NCBI GenBank assembly: GCA_023254555.1
Contig: JALRLI010000070.1
Coordinates: forward strand, 1 to 5,343
Reading direction: 5' to 3'
Length of the DNA: 5,343 bases
Source of the DNA: Microbacteriaceae bacterium
GTDB lineage: Bacteria; Actinomycetota; Actinomycetes; Actinomycetales; Microbacteriaceae
Shown: one piece after another, positions 1 to 5,343 of the stretch
How positions within the stretch are numbered: position 1 is the stretch's first letter
Layout: every line of letters starts with the position of its first letter
Notes under the pieces: generated by a model
What the model saw: only the letters and a program-made list of their open reading frames with translations
The model's database searches: none
What the model was told of the DNA's origin: nothing
Translations under genes and position numbers: made by a program

Positions 1-1
1 A

Positions 2-1471
2 GGCATAACCAAGTCTTATGGCGCGGTAAACGCCCTAGCCGATGTTCAATTCGAGCTGAAGCCTGGTGAGGTAATGGCACTTTTAGGCGAGAATGGCGCA
101 GGTAAAAGCACCATCATCAAAGTTATATCGGGCTTGATAATTCCTGATTCAGGTGAAGTCACAATTGACGGTGAAGCAGTTTCGCTCTCAAGTGTGCGCG
201 CCTCACAGGATGCGGGCATCGCAGTAGTTCAACAGGAGTTCAGCACTGTTGGTAGCATGTCAATCGCCGAAAATCTCGTACTCGGGCAAAATAATGCCCC
301 GAAATGGTGGAGCCCTAAAAAACTTAATCGAGAGGCCGCCGAGATTCTCTCTCGAGTTGGTCTGGACGACCTAGATCCGAGTCGGCTTATCAGCAGCCTG
401 TCCGTAGCAGAGATGCAGCTCATTGAAATCGCGCGAGTACTGGCAAAAGAAGCGAAGATAGTTATTTTCGACGAGCCAACCGCAGCGCTCTCTGACGCTG
501 AAATTGTGCGAGTTCTTGAAGCGGTGAAGAGACTCGCGCGAGGAGGCACGAGTGTAATTTACGTTACGCACAGATTGGGAGAAGTTTTTGAGATTGCCGA
601 CCGCGTAACAATCTTCAGAAATGGTAGGAGCCAAGACCCCATTTCAGTCGAAGGATTGACCGTCGAGGAGGTCGTTGAGAAGATGATTGGCCGCGAGCTC
701 GGCCATCTTTACCCAGAGCGGACAAAGCAGAAGGGTGATGTCGTACTTAAGGTGGACGCACTCAAAGTTGCGGGTCTGAAGGGTGACGTCAACCTCGAGG
801 TACGCCACGGAGAGATACTTGGACTCACCGGTCAGTTGGGTTCAGGTACATCCGAAATTATGAAAGCGATTGCCGGCACCGCGGACGTGCTTGATGGCGA
901 AGTCTTATTAGACGGCCAACCGGTAAATTTGCACGGCAGACGCCAGGGCATCGTTACGGGTATTGCTTATTGCTCACCAGATCGCAAAAAAGATGGAATT
1001 TTCTCGGGCGTGTCAATTCTGCGAAACCTCTCATCCCCCTGGCTGCGAAGAGTTTCAAAACTTGGATTCGTCAACCGCGGGCAAGAGCTCAACGAAGCCA
1101 CTAGAAGCGCGTCTAACTTCGCAATTGATGTAAACCGTATGGGTGCGCTCGTAGGCAATCTGTCAGGAGGTAACCAACAAAAAGTTGCAGTTGGCAAGTG
1201 GCTTGGAATTCGCCCACGTGTCTTGCTTGTCGAAGAACCGACGCGAGGCGTCGATATTGGTGCGCGCGCTGAAATCTATCAGCAGCTGCGACGCCTGTGT
1301 GATTCGGGAGTAGGAATAGTGGTTGCCTCATCCGACACGAATGAAATTTTAGGCCTTTCAGACACGATTGCAACTTATTACCGAGGAACTCAGACAGCAC
1401 ATCGACCAGCTGATCAGTGGACCGAACCGGAGTTGGTTCGTGAAGTTATGCACCGTGAGGATAAACAATGA
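2..1471 (+). CDS. Sugar-type ABC importer ATP-binding protein (RbsA/MglA/XylG family), 5'-truncated by window edge
   Basis: Cytoplasmic ATPase with two nucleotide-binding domains in one chain, energising a carbohydrate-type importer. The frame is open from base 2 without a start, and the first visible residues (GITKSYGAVNAL) match the usual family N-terminus, so only about 8-15 residues are missing; 489 are visible against roughly 500 normally. An ATG at 74 lies inside this domain, just before the Walker A, and is not the true start. In visible-residue numbering, domain 1 has Walker A GENGAGKST (29-37), Q-loop (75-80), signature LSVAEMQ (133-139), Walker B IVIFDEP (153-159) and H-loop His190. 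Domain 2 has a degenerate Walker A, GQLGSGTSE (277-285), with Thr in place of Lys, then LSGGNQQK (387-394), VLLVEEP (407-413) and no H-loop His (VVASSD). An uneven second domain is normal in this family. The stop overlaps the next start (ATGA). Family is secure; substrate is unknown. Confidence 0.95.
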   Translation, partial: GITKSYGAVNALADVQFELKPGEVMALLGENGAGKSTIIKVISGLIIPDSGEVTIDGEAVSLSSVRASQDAGIAVVQQEFSTVGSMSIAENLVLGQNNAPKWWSPKKLNREAAEILSRVGLDDLDPSRLISSLSVAEMQLIEIARVLAKEAKIVIFDEPTAALSDAEIVRVLEAVKRLARGGTSVIYVTHRLGEVFEIADRVTIFRNGRSQDPISVEGLTVEEVVEKMIGRELGHLYPERTKQKGDVVLKVDALKVAGLKGDVNLEVRHGEILGLTGQLGSGTSEIMKAIAGTADVLDGEVLLDGQPVNLHGRRQGIVTGIAYCSPDRKKDGIFSGVSILRNLSSPWLRRVSKLGFVNRGQELNEATRSASNFAIDVNRMGALVGNLSGGNQQKVAVGKWLGIRPRVLLVEEPTRGVDIGARAEIYQQLRRLCDSGVGIVVASSDTNEILGLSDTIATYYRGTQTAHRPADQWTEPELVREVMHREDKQ

Positions 1472-2463
1472 CAACTAATACTTCAATAATCTCAACTGGA
1501 TTTCAGCAGAGGGCAGGAGTGCGGAGAACCTACAACGTAATCAGGAACGCGGCACTGCCAATTCTTATCGTTTTAACATTCATCATCGCTAGTTTTTCTG
1601 TTCCACACTTTTTTGATTTCAATACCATTCGGGCGATTCTGCTCTCGGCTTCTATAACTGGCATCATCGCCGTGGGGATGACAGCCATCACGCTTTCGGG
1701 AAATATGTTTTCGCTCGGTGTGACCGCCACGACAGTCTTCTCGGCTGTTATTTATATCTGGGTTGGACAAGCGTCGGGGAGCATGTACGTTGCAGCAGCG
1801 GCTGCGATTGCTTCAGCAGTCGCTCTCGGCATCGCCCAGGGCTATATCGTCGGGTTGGGCTTAAACACAGTTATTGTCACACTGGCCGTGGGCTCTATTG
1901 TTTACGGAATCACTGCGATTCTCACTAAGGGTCAGGTTGTGCAAGCCGAGGAGAATGTACACCTTGAGGGATTCGCTACGTTTGCGTTATTCGGGGTTCC
2001 GCTCCCTATTGTTGTCTTCTTGGTGTTCACCGTTTTGGCTTGGTTCCTCACTGAGCACACGATGATTGGACGAAATGTTCATTTGCTAGGCTCCAACCGG
2101 GAGACCGCTAGGAACAGCGGAATCTCACCGATGGGCACAACAATTTGGGCTTTCATCGCTTTTTCTCTAGGTATCGGAATCGCTGCTGTTTTGCAGGCGT
2201 CACAAATGCACCAAGTGCAGGCAGATAACTTGCCAACTCTAACCATGGATGTAGTAGCCGCTGTGCTCGTTGGCGGTACCGCAGTTACTGGCGGTGACGG
2301 CTCACCTATCAAGTCAGCGATTGGAGCCTTGTTCATCGCGACGATTCAGATGGTGATGGTCCTTCTAGATATTCCAGAAGGAACCAGGTACTTCGTCCTT
2401 GGCGTAGTAGTGCTCGTATTAGTCGTAATTCTTCACTTACTCAGGAAGGCAGGCACCCGATGA
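1468..2463 (+). CDS. Sugar-type ABC importer permease, first subunit (RbsC-like, BPD_transp_2)
   Basis: Integral membrane subunit of 331 residues, the usual family length, forming part of the substrate channel. About ten hydrophobic segments are visible, near residues 29-45, 54-75, 82-100, 106-130, 134-152, 176-195, 224-244, 258-273, 281-301 and 308-325. The cytoplasmic coupling loop GRNVHLLGSNRETARNSGI (201-219) matches the family pattern GRxxxxxGxNxxxAxxSGI, and GGTAVTGGDGS (269-279) is the conserved glycine-rich segment near the C-terminus. The position of the family's GIDLSVG motif reads SGNMFSLGV (77-85), with no acidic residue. The ATG overlaps the ATPase stop, and a GAGGA ribosome-binding site at 1457-1461 sits 6 bases upstream, supporting this start. 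It is followed at once by a second, different permease, which points to a heterodimeric channel as in Lsr or Rha systems. Substrate is not deducible. Confidence 0.93.
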   Translation: MTTNTSIISTGFQQRAGVRRTYNVIRNAALPILIVLTFIIASFSVPHFFDFNTIRAILLSASITGIIAVGMTAITLSGNMFSLGVTATTVFSAVIYIWVGQASGSMYVAAAAAIASAVALGIAQGYIVGLGLNTVIVTLAVGSIVYGITAILTKGQVVQAEENVHLEGFATFALFGVPLPIVVFLVFTVLAWFLTEHTMIGRNVHLLGSNRETARNSGISPMGTTIWAFIAFSLGIGIAAVLQASQMHQVQADNLPTLTMDVVAAVLVGGTAVTGGDGSPIKSAIGALFIATIQMVMVLLDIPEGTRYFVLGVVVLVLVVILHLLRKAGTR

Positions 2464-3428
2464 ACTCGGTAATGGCTTGGTTCAAGACGTATCTTCTGCA
2501 GATAGTCGTGCTGCTCGTAGTGGTAATCAGCATGTACGCGATTAACCCGAACTTTCACGTAGAGGCTTCTGTGGAGCGACTTATTCCGCTAGGTGTAATC
2601 TCTGCAGGACTAGCCGTCACAATGATTGCCGGTGAATTCGACCTTTCAATCGCTTCTATGGCAGCTTTTGCTGGCGCATTGACGATAGTTCTATCACCAA
2701 TGGGTTTGATGCTGGCAACGATTATCGCCATTGTTGTCGGAATTCTGCTCGGAATGCTTCAAGGATTGGCCATCGCAAGGCTCGGCATTAACTCACTCGT
2801 ATTTACTGTGGGAACGCTTATCCTTCTTCGTGGTATGACCTGGTTAATCACGGGTGGCGTAACTGTGAGTGGGAACGATTTCAAAGAGGCTAAAGTTTTT
2901 GCCCTGAAGATCGGCTTTATGACCACGCTTTCGTTAACGGCAATCATTGTGATTATTCTTCTGGGAATTTTCTTGTCACGCAGCAAGTGGGGTCGTGAAA
3001 TTTATGCTCTGGGTGGAGCTCGACACGAAGCTGTTGCAGCAGGCGTGCGTTACACCCGCGGAATGATTATCGCATTCGGAATCTCAGGTGGCGCGGGAGC
3101 TCTAGGCGGTGCACTCGTTAGCGCCCGAGGTAACTCCGCCGCTCCAAATGCACTTGAAGCAATGCTGGTTGGCGCACTCGCCGTGGTTCTTGTGGGCGGC
3201 ATCAGCATAGCGGGCGGAAAGGGAACGATGGTGAATGTATTCCTCGGATTTGCAATCGTTGCCATCCTTCAATCCGGACTGGCCGCGAAGGGTGCGAAGG
3301 CGTTCGTCTCAGAGCTCTTCGTAGGTGTCTTGCTTCTGGTGGTCGTACTGCTCGATTACCTGATTGCAAGCATTGCCGAGAGAGGCCGTAAGAAGAAGCT
3401 GCGCACGCAAGCTCTTCTAACGGCGTAA
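2460..3428 (+). CDS. Sugar-type ABC importer permease, second subunit (RbsC-like, BPD_transp_2)
   Basis: Second membrane subunit, 322 residues, expected to pair with the preceding permease in one importer. Hydrophobic segments run from about residue 10 to 305. This copy keeps the family's acidic motif as AGEFDLSIASM (57-67). It also has the coupling loop GREIYALGGARHEAVAAGV (178-196) and the glycine-rich GGISIAGGKGT (246-256). A basic tail, RGRKKKLR (308-315), fits a cytoplasmic C-terminus. Its ATG overlaps the stop of the first permease (ATGA), and a purine-rich AGGAAGG at 2443-2449 lies 10 bases upstream. Beyond the shared family motifs it differs clearly from the first permease, so this is not a recent tandem duplication. 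It is the last gene of the operon; a hairpin starts 16 bases after its stop. Confidence 0.93.
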   Translation: MNSVMAWFKTYLLQIVVLLVVVISMYAINPNFHVEASVERLIPLGVISAGLAVTMIAGEFDLSIASMAAFAGALTIVLSPMGLMLATIIAIVVGILLGMLQGLAIARLGINSLVFTVGTLILLRGMTWLITGGVTVSGNDFKEAKVFALKIGFMTTLSLTAIIVIILLGIFLSRSKWGREIYALGGARHEAVAAGVRYTRGMIIAFGISGGAGALGGALVSARGNSAAPNALEAMLVGALAVVLVGGISIAGGKGTMVNVFLGFAIVAILQSGLAAKGAKAFVSELFVGVLLLVVVLLDYLIASIAERGRKKKLRTQALLTA

Positions 3429-3443
3429 CTCCACTCTCTCTCC

Positions 3444-3476
3444 GGATGGGCGGGCTAGTAAAAAGTTCGCCCATCC
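3444..3476 (+). terminator. Probable transcription terminator hairpin after the importer operon
   Basis: A perfect 9-bp inverted repeat, GGATGGGCG (3444-3452) and CGCCCATCC (3468-3476), with a 15-base loop begins 16 bases after the last permease stop. A T5 run (3488-3492) lies 11 bases beyond the stem rather than directly against it, so this is not a textbook intrinsic terminator. Actinobacterial terminators often lack a tight U-tract. Position and stem strength support the call; function is inferred. Confidence 0.5.
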
Positions 3477-3499
3477 CTCCCAACTCATTTTTGGTTAGA

Positions 3500-3530
3500 T
3501 TTTGACGGCTCCGGTGGGGTGCCGTCAAAA
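3500..3530. repeat. Perfect 10-bp inverted repeat (stem-loop) in the convergent gap
   Basis: TTTTGACGGC (3500-3509) pairs perfectly with GCCGTCAAAA (3521-3530) around an 11-base loop. The T's are on the 5' arm and the A's on the 3' arm on both strands, so no U-tract follows the GC stem in either direction. That is the reverse polarity of a canonical intrinsic terminator. It could be an RNA 3'-end hairpin, a protein-binding palindrome or a bidirectional, U-tract-independent terminator. Confidence 0.5.
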
Positions 3531-3531
3531 C

Positions 3532-3551
3532 AGGCCCAACTAGATGGGTCT
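3532..3551 (+). terminator. Weak terminator-like hairpin, AGGCCCA / TGGGTCT
   Basis: AGGCCCA (3532-3538) pairs with TGGGTCT (3545-3551), with one G-U pair, around a 6-base loop ACTAGA. It is preceded by AAAAC and followed by TT (3552-3553), a small classical terminator layout on the + strand. The stem is short and the T-run is brief, so this is a backup candidate only. It contains the second CCCAACT copy. Confidence 0.25.
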
Positions 3552-3553
3552 TT

Positions 3554-3603
3554 GAATGTCTCGGTAGCTGCAATGTGGGAATTAGTCATCTATCGAGACA
3601 TTC
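3554..3603. repeat. Long 14-bp inverted repeat with 22-base loop
   Basis: GAATGTCTCGGTAG (3554-3567) pairs with CTATCGAGACATTC (3590-3603) at 13 of 14 positions; the exception is G3564 with T3593, a G-U wobble in + strand RNA. This is the longest stem in the window. No T-tract follows on either strand. In this convergent gap it may help end transcription from either side, or be a decayed small mobile or repetitive element. No transposase or target duplication directly abutting the arms was seen. Confidence 0.55.
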
Positions 3604-3721
3604 GATTTGTGTCATCAAACCCCAACTAGTTACCACTCACGTCGTGTTTTGGTTTGTCAGTTGATTCATATTTCTTCAGAGCCCATCAATTAGCGGTTTA
3701 GGTTCTCTTCTGAATCAGTTG

Positions 3722-4801
3722 TTATAGATAGCCACGCCACAGAGGGGCTGGCACGACGTTCGAGTCAGCGCGAAGCTCTTTAGCCCACTTGTGGGCAAAC
3801 TGGGGATCGCGGAGTGCTTCCCTGCCTATGCAAATCACATCAGCTTGGCCGGTCGTGAGGATGCTTTCGGCTTGTGACGCCTGGGTGATTAGTCCCGCTA
3901 CTCCAACCGGAATCGGAGAGTTAGCTTTTACTGCCTGAGCCAGTGGGACCTGGTAGGAGGGCCGGACCGGAATCGGAGCGACTGGGACATTGCCGCCGCT
4001 GGAAATGTCGATGAGGTCAGCGCCATCCTGTGCGAACCAGGTCGAGACTTTAACCGTTTCATCGACGTCGAAGCCGTCCTCGACCCATTCTGAAGCCGAA
4101 ATCCTCACAAATATGACCGCCTCGGGTTGGTCAGCCTTGATAGATCGCAAGATTCGCCTATGCAAGCGTGCTCGATTTTCTAGCGAACCGCCATACTCAT
4201 CATCGCGTCTGTTGCTAATTGGCGAGAGAAGTTCGTGCAGGAGATAACCGTGGGCGGAGTGAATTTCAATTACGTCAAAGCCAGCGGCGGTTGCTCGGGC
4301 AGCCGCCGCCCTGAAAGCTTCGACGATTCGATCCATTTCATCAACCGTTGCGATGCTCGGTTCATAGAAATTATCGAACGCGACTGCCGATGGGGCTATC
4401 GTGCTCCACCCCCCTTCAGAAATAGGCACAGAGCCAGCAGCAACATTTGGAAACATTTCGTAAGTCGATGCTTTTCGCCCTGCGTGATTGAGCTGGATCC
4501 CAATTTTCGCTCCATTGCTGTGTGCGAAGTCTGCGATTCGTGACAACCCAGCGATTTGATCGTCTGACCATAGCCCAAGACATCTGGGAGTGATTCGACC
4601 TTCCGGAAGTACGCCGGTTGCTTCAACCATCGCGAGACCTGCGCCACCTCGAGCGAGTACGCCATAGTTAACCTCGTGCCACGGTTGAACTTTTCCGTCA
4701 TTCGTGTGCGACATGTACTGGCACATAGGGGCGACCCATAGGCGGTTCTTTATCGACAAACCGCGGATTTCGATAGGGTCGAACAATCTGGTCACAGCCA
4801 C
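3722..4801 (-). CDS. NADH:flavin oxidoreductase / ene-reductase (Old Yellow Enzyme family, YqjM/XenA-like)
   Basis: Predicted soluble FMN-binding TIM-barrel enzyme of 359 residues, near full length for the family. It should reduce activated C=C bonds using NAD(P)H; the natural substrate cannot be told. Visible motifs: the N-terminal strand and redox-tuning Cys in APMCQY (24-29, Cys27), which marks the YqjM/XenA class; QLNHAGRKAS (103-112), an FMN- and active-site-lining segment; WSTIAPSAVAF (132-142); and the substrate-binding His pair in EIHSAHGYLLHELLSP (179-194, His181 and His184) followed by SNRRDDEYGGSLENR. The C-terminal barrel phosphate-binding part is VGVAGLI and IGREALRDP. The final WRGYL supplies an Arg where YqjM-class enzymes place an arginine finger. 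The start is GTG: a TAG stop lies directly upstream and the N-terminus matches the family there. No good ribosome-binding site precedes it. It is convergent with the importer operon and co-directional with the exporter gene 95 bases upstream. Confidence 0.93.
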   Translation of the reverse strand: MAVTRLFDPIEIRGLSIKNRLWVAPMCQYMSHTNDGKVQPWHEVNYGVLARGGAGLAMVEATGVLPEGRITPRCLGLWSDDQIAGLSRIADFAHSNGAKIGIQLNHAGRKASTYEMFPNVAAGSVPISEGGWSTIAPSAVAFDNFYEPSIATVDEMDRIVEAFRAAAARATAAGFDVIEIHSAHGYLLHELLSPISNRRDDEYGGSLENRARLHRRILRSIKADQPEAVIFVRISASEWVEDGFDVDETVKVSTWFAQDGADLIDISSGGNVPVAPIPVRPSYQVPLAQAVKANSPIPVGVAGLITQASQAESILTTGQADVICIGREALRDPQFAHKWAKELRADSNVVPAPLWRGYL

Positions 4802-4847
4802 CTAAACAGGTTAATTGCTCTGGTCCTTAGCTGAAAGCGTTTGTCAA
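4802..4847 (-). promoter_or_regulatory. Candidate promoter/operator region of the ene-reductase gene
   Basis: Read on the - strand, TAACCT (AGGTTA at 4808-4813) fits an actinobacterial TANNNT -10 and ends 6 bases before the GTG, which would place transcription start at or next to the start codon (leaderless). A perfect TTGACA (TGTCAA at 4842-4847) lies too far upstream, 28 bases, to pair with it, and no good -10 sits at 16-18 bases from it. On the + strand TGAAAGCGTTTGTCA (4832-4846) overlaps the TTGACA; its left half resembles LacI-family operators (TGAAAnCGnTTTCA) and its right half is imperfect. All of this is weak motif evidence. Confidence 0.25.
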
Positions 4848-4896
4848 GGAATTGCACACTGAGATTGGAAGTTTTATAGCTCGCGGGGTGAAAGGT

Positions 4897-5343
4897 TTAG
4901 TCTTCGCTCGCGACCAGCAGCTGATGCTGTGCGAGCTCGCGGTAGAGCGGCGTTGTCTCAACCAGCTCGGCGTGGGTTCCTTCGCCAACGACATTGCCCT
5001 TGTCGAGCACGATGATCTTGTCAGAGTCGACCACAGTGCTGAGGCGATGCGCAATCACCACGAGCGTGCGGCCGGTGGCGACCGAATCAAGCGCCTCACG
5101 CATCAACCGCTCGTTCACGCCGTCTAGGCTCGCGGTTGACTCATCGAGAAGCAGTACGGGCGGCGCAGCCAGCAGCGCGCGTGCGATTGCGAGGCGCTGC
5201 TTCTCGCCGCCAGAGAGCATGATGCCGTCTTCGCCTACCTGCGCGTCAAGCCCATCAGGGTGGCGGTCAAGCACTTCGCCGAGGTTTACTGCGCGAAGCA
5301 CCTTCTCGCAGGCAGCGTCATCCTCGTCGGGGGATGCGAGCAG
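4897..5343 (-). CDS. ABC exporter (ABCB/MsbA-type), C-terminal part of the nucleotide-binding domain, truncated by window edge
   Basis: Only the last 148 residues are in the window; the frame stays open to base 5343, so the membrane domain and Walker A lie beyond the right edge. In visible numbering, it has the ABC signature LSGGEKQR (43-50) followed by LAIARALL, Walker B VLLLDEST (63-70), D-loop SLD (72-74) and H-loop His99 in VVIAHRLSTV. It ends with the exporter-type GEGTHAELVETTPLYRELAQ (120-139). All catalytic elements in this part are intact, so it appears functional. This layout is typical of ABC exporters with fused membrane and ATPase domains, moving lipids, drugs or peptides outward; the cargo cannot be told here. 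A GTG at 5301 is internal, not a start. By hand count its GC is about 63% and its codons mostly end in G or C, unlike the importer genes. It ends 95 bases upstream of the ene-reductase on the same strand. Confidence 0.92.
   Translation of the reverse strand: MLASPDEDDAACEKVLRAVNLGEVLDRHPDGLDAQVGEDGIMLSGGEKQRLAIARALLAAPPVLLLDESTASLDGVNERLMREALDSVATGRTLVVIAHRLSTVVDSDKIIVLDKGNVVGEGTHAELVETTPLYRELAQHQLLVASED

Larger units (their letters stand above)
3479..3629. repeat. Three direct copies of CCCAACT in the convergent gap
   Basis: CCCAACT occurs at 3479-3485, 3535-3541 and 3621-3627; the last two copies extend to CCCAACTAG (3535-3543 and 3621-3629). Each copy lies 3' of one of the inverted repeats in this gap, 2, 4 and 17 bases after the stem end. 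The pattern is directly visible; whether it is functional, a decayed repeat unit or chance is not known. Confidence 0.5.

Noticed and set aside
74..1471. ATG at 74 as the true start of the importer ATPase
   Set aside because: In-frame coding upstream (bases 2-73) matches the conserved family N-terminus, and starting at 74 would put the Walker A only 5 residues from the N-terminus.
3202..3573. Open frame of 123 codons on the - strand across the end of the second permease and the gap
   Set aside because: It overlaps the well-supported permease on the other strand, has no recognisable domain and spans the hairpins; it looks like a shadow frame.
3658..3721. Imperfect inverted repeat CAGTTGATTCA / TGAATCAGTTG next to the ene-reductase stop, considered as its terminator
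   Set aside because: The loop is 42 bases, the stem is AT-rich, and its two G-U pairs on the + strand become mismatches on the - strand, where a terminator for this gene would have to act.
3906..3978. 13-base repeat ACCGGAATCGGAG at 3906-3918 and 3966-3978, 60 bases apart
   Set aside because: Both copies are in frame in the ene-reductase and encode the short similar peptides SPIPV and APIPV; similar residues with the same codons explain it.
4235..4543. Open frame of 102 codons on the + strand, and another of 101 codons on the - strand at 4396-4701
   Set aside because: Both lie within the ene-reductase gene, whose motifs are continuous through the region; their translations show no family features.
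4802..4896. Terminator for the exporter gene in the 95-base gap
   Set aside because: I see no stable hairpin with or without a T-run on the - strand, so co-transcription with the ene-reductase cannot be excluded.
4852..5127. Open frame of 91 codons on the + strand
   Set aside because: It is antisense to the exporter domain, which carries intact signature, Walker B and H-loop motifs.

Overview
This window holds the 3' end of a bacterial sugar-type ABC importer operon on the + strand. It faces, across a 293-base convergent gap, an ene-reductase gene and the tail of an ABC exporter gene on the - strand. The exporter tail reads like an actinobacterial protein to my eye, and its GC-ending codons fit a moderately high-GC actinobacterium, possibly of the Microbacteriaceae. 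That placement is inference; no rRNA or taxonomic marker is present.

Layout: (i) 2-1471, the ATPase of a monosaccharide-type (RbsA/MglA/XylG) importer, cut at its N-terminus by the window edge; (ii) 1468-2463 and 2460-3428, two different RbsC-like permeases. Each of the three genes overlaps the next by an ATGA, so they look translationally coupled. (iii) 3429-3721, a non-coding convergent gap with several inverted repeats and a repeated CCCAACT word; (iv) 3722-4801 (-), an Old Yellow Enzyme family flavin oxidoreductase with a GTG start; (v) 4802-4896, a 95-base upstream region with candidate promoter elements; (vi) 4897-5343 (-), the C-terminal part of an ABCB/MsbA-type exporter nucleotide-binding domain, cut by the right edge.

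How they work together: the double-domain ATPase and the two permeases should form one importer, with the permeases as a heterodimer and ATP hydrolysed on the cytoplasmic side. Its substrate-binding lipoprotein is not in the window and would be expected upstream. The substrate cannot be told from sequence; a sugar, a polyol or an AI-2-like compound are all possible. The ene-reductase is on the opposite strand and need not share a pathway with the importer.

The clearest large-scale signal is a composition step: the exporter tail is about 63% GC by hand count, while the importer genes sampled are near 50%. I found no clear undescribed system. The intergenic hairpin cluster and the composition step are the observations most worth checking.
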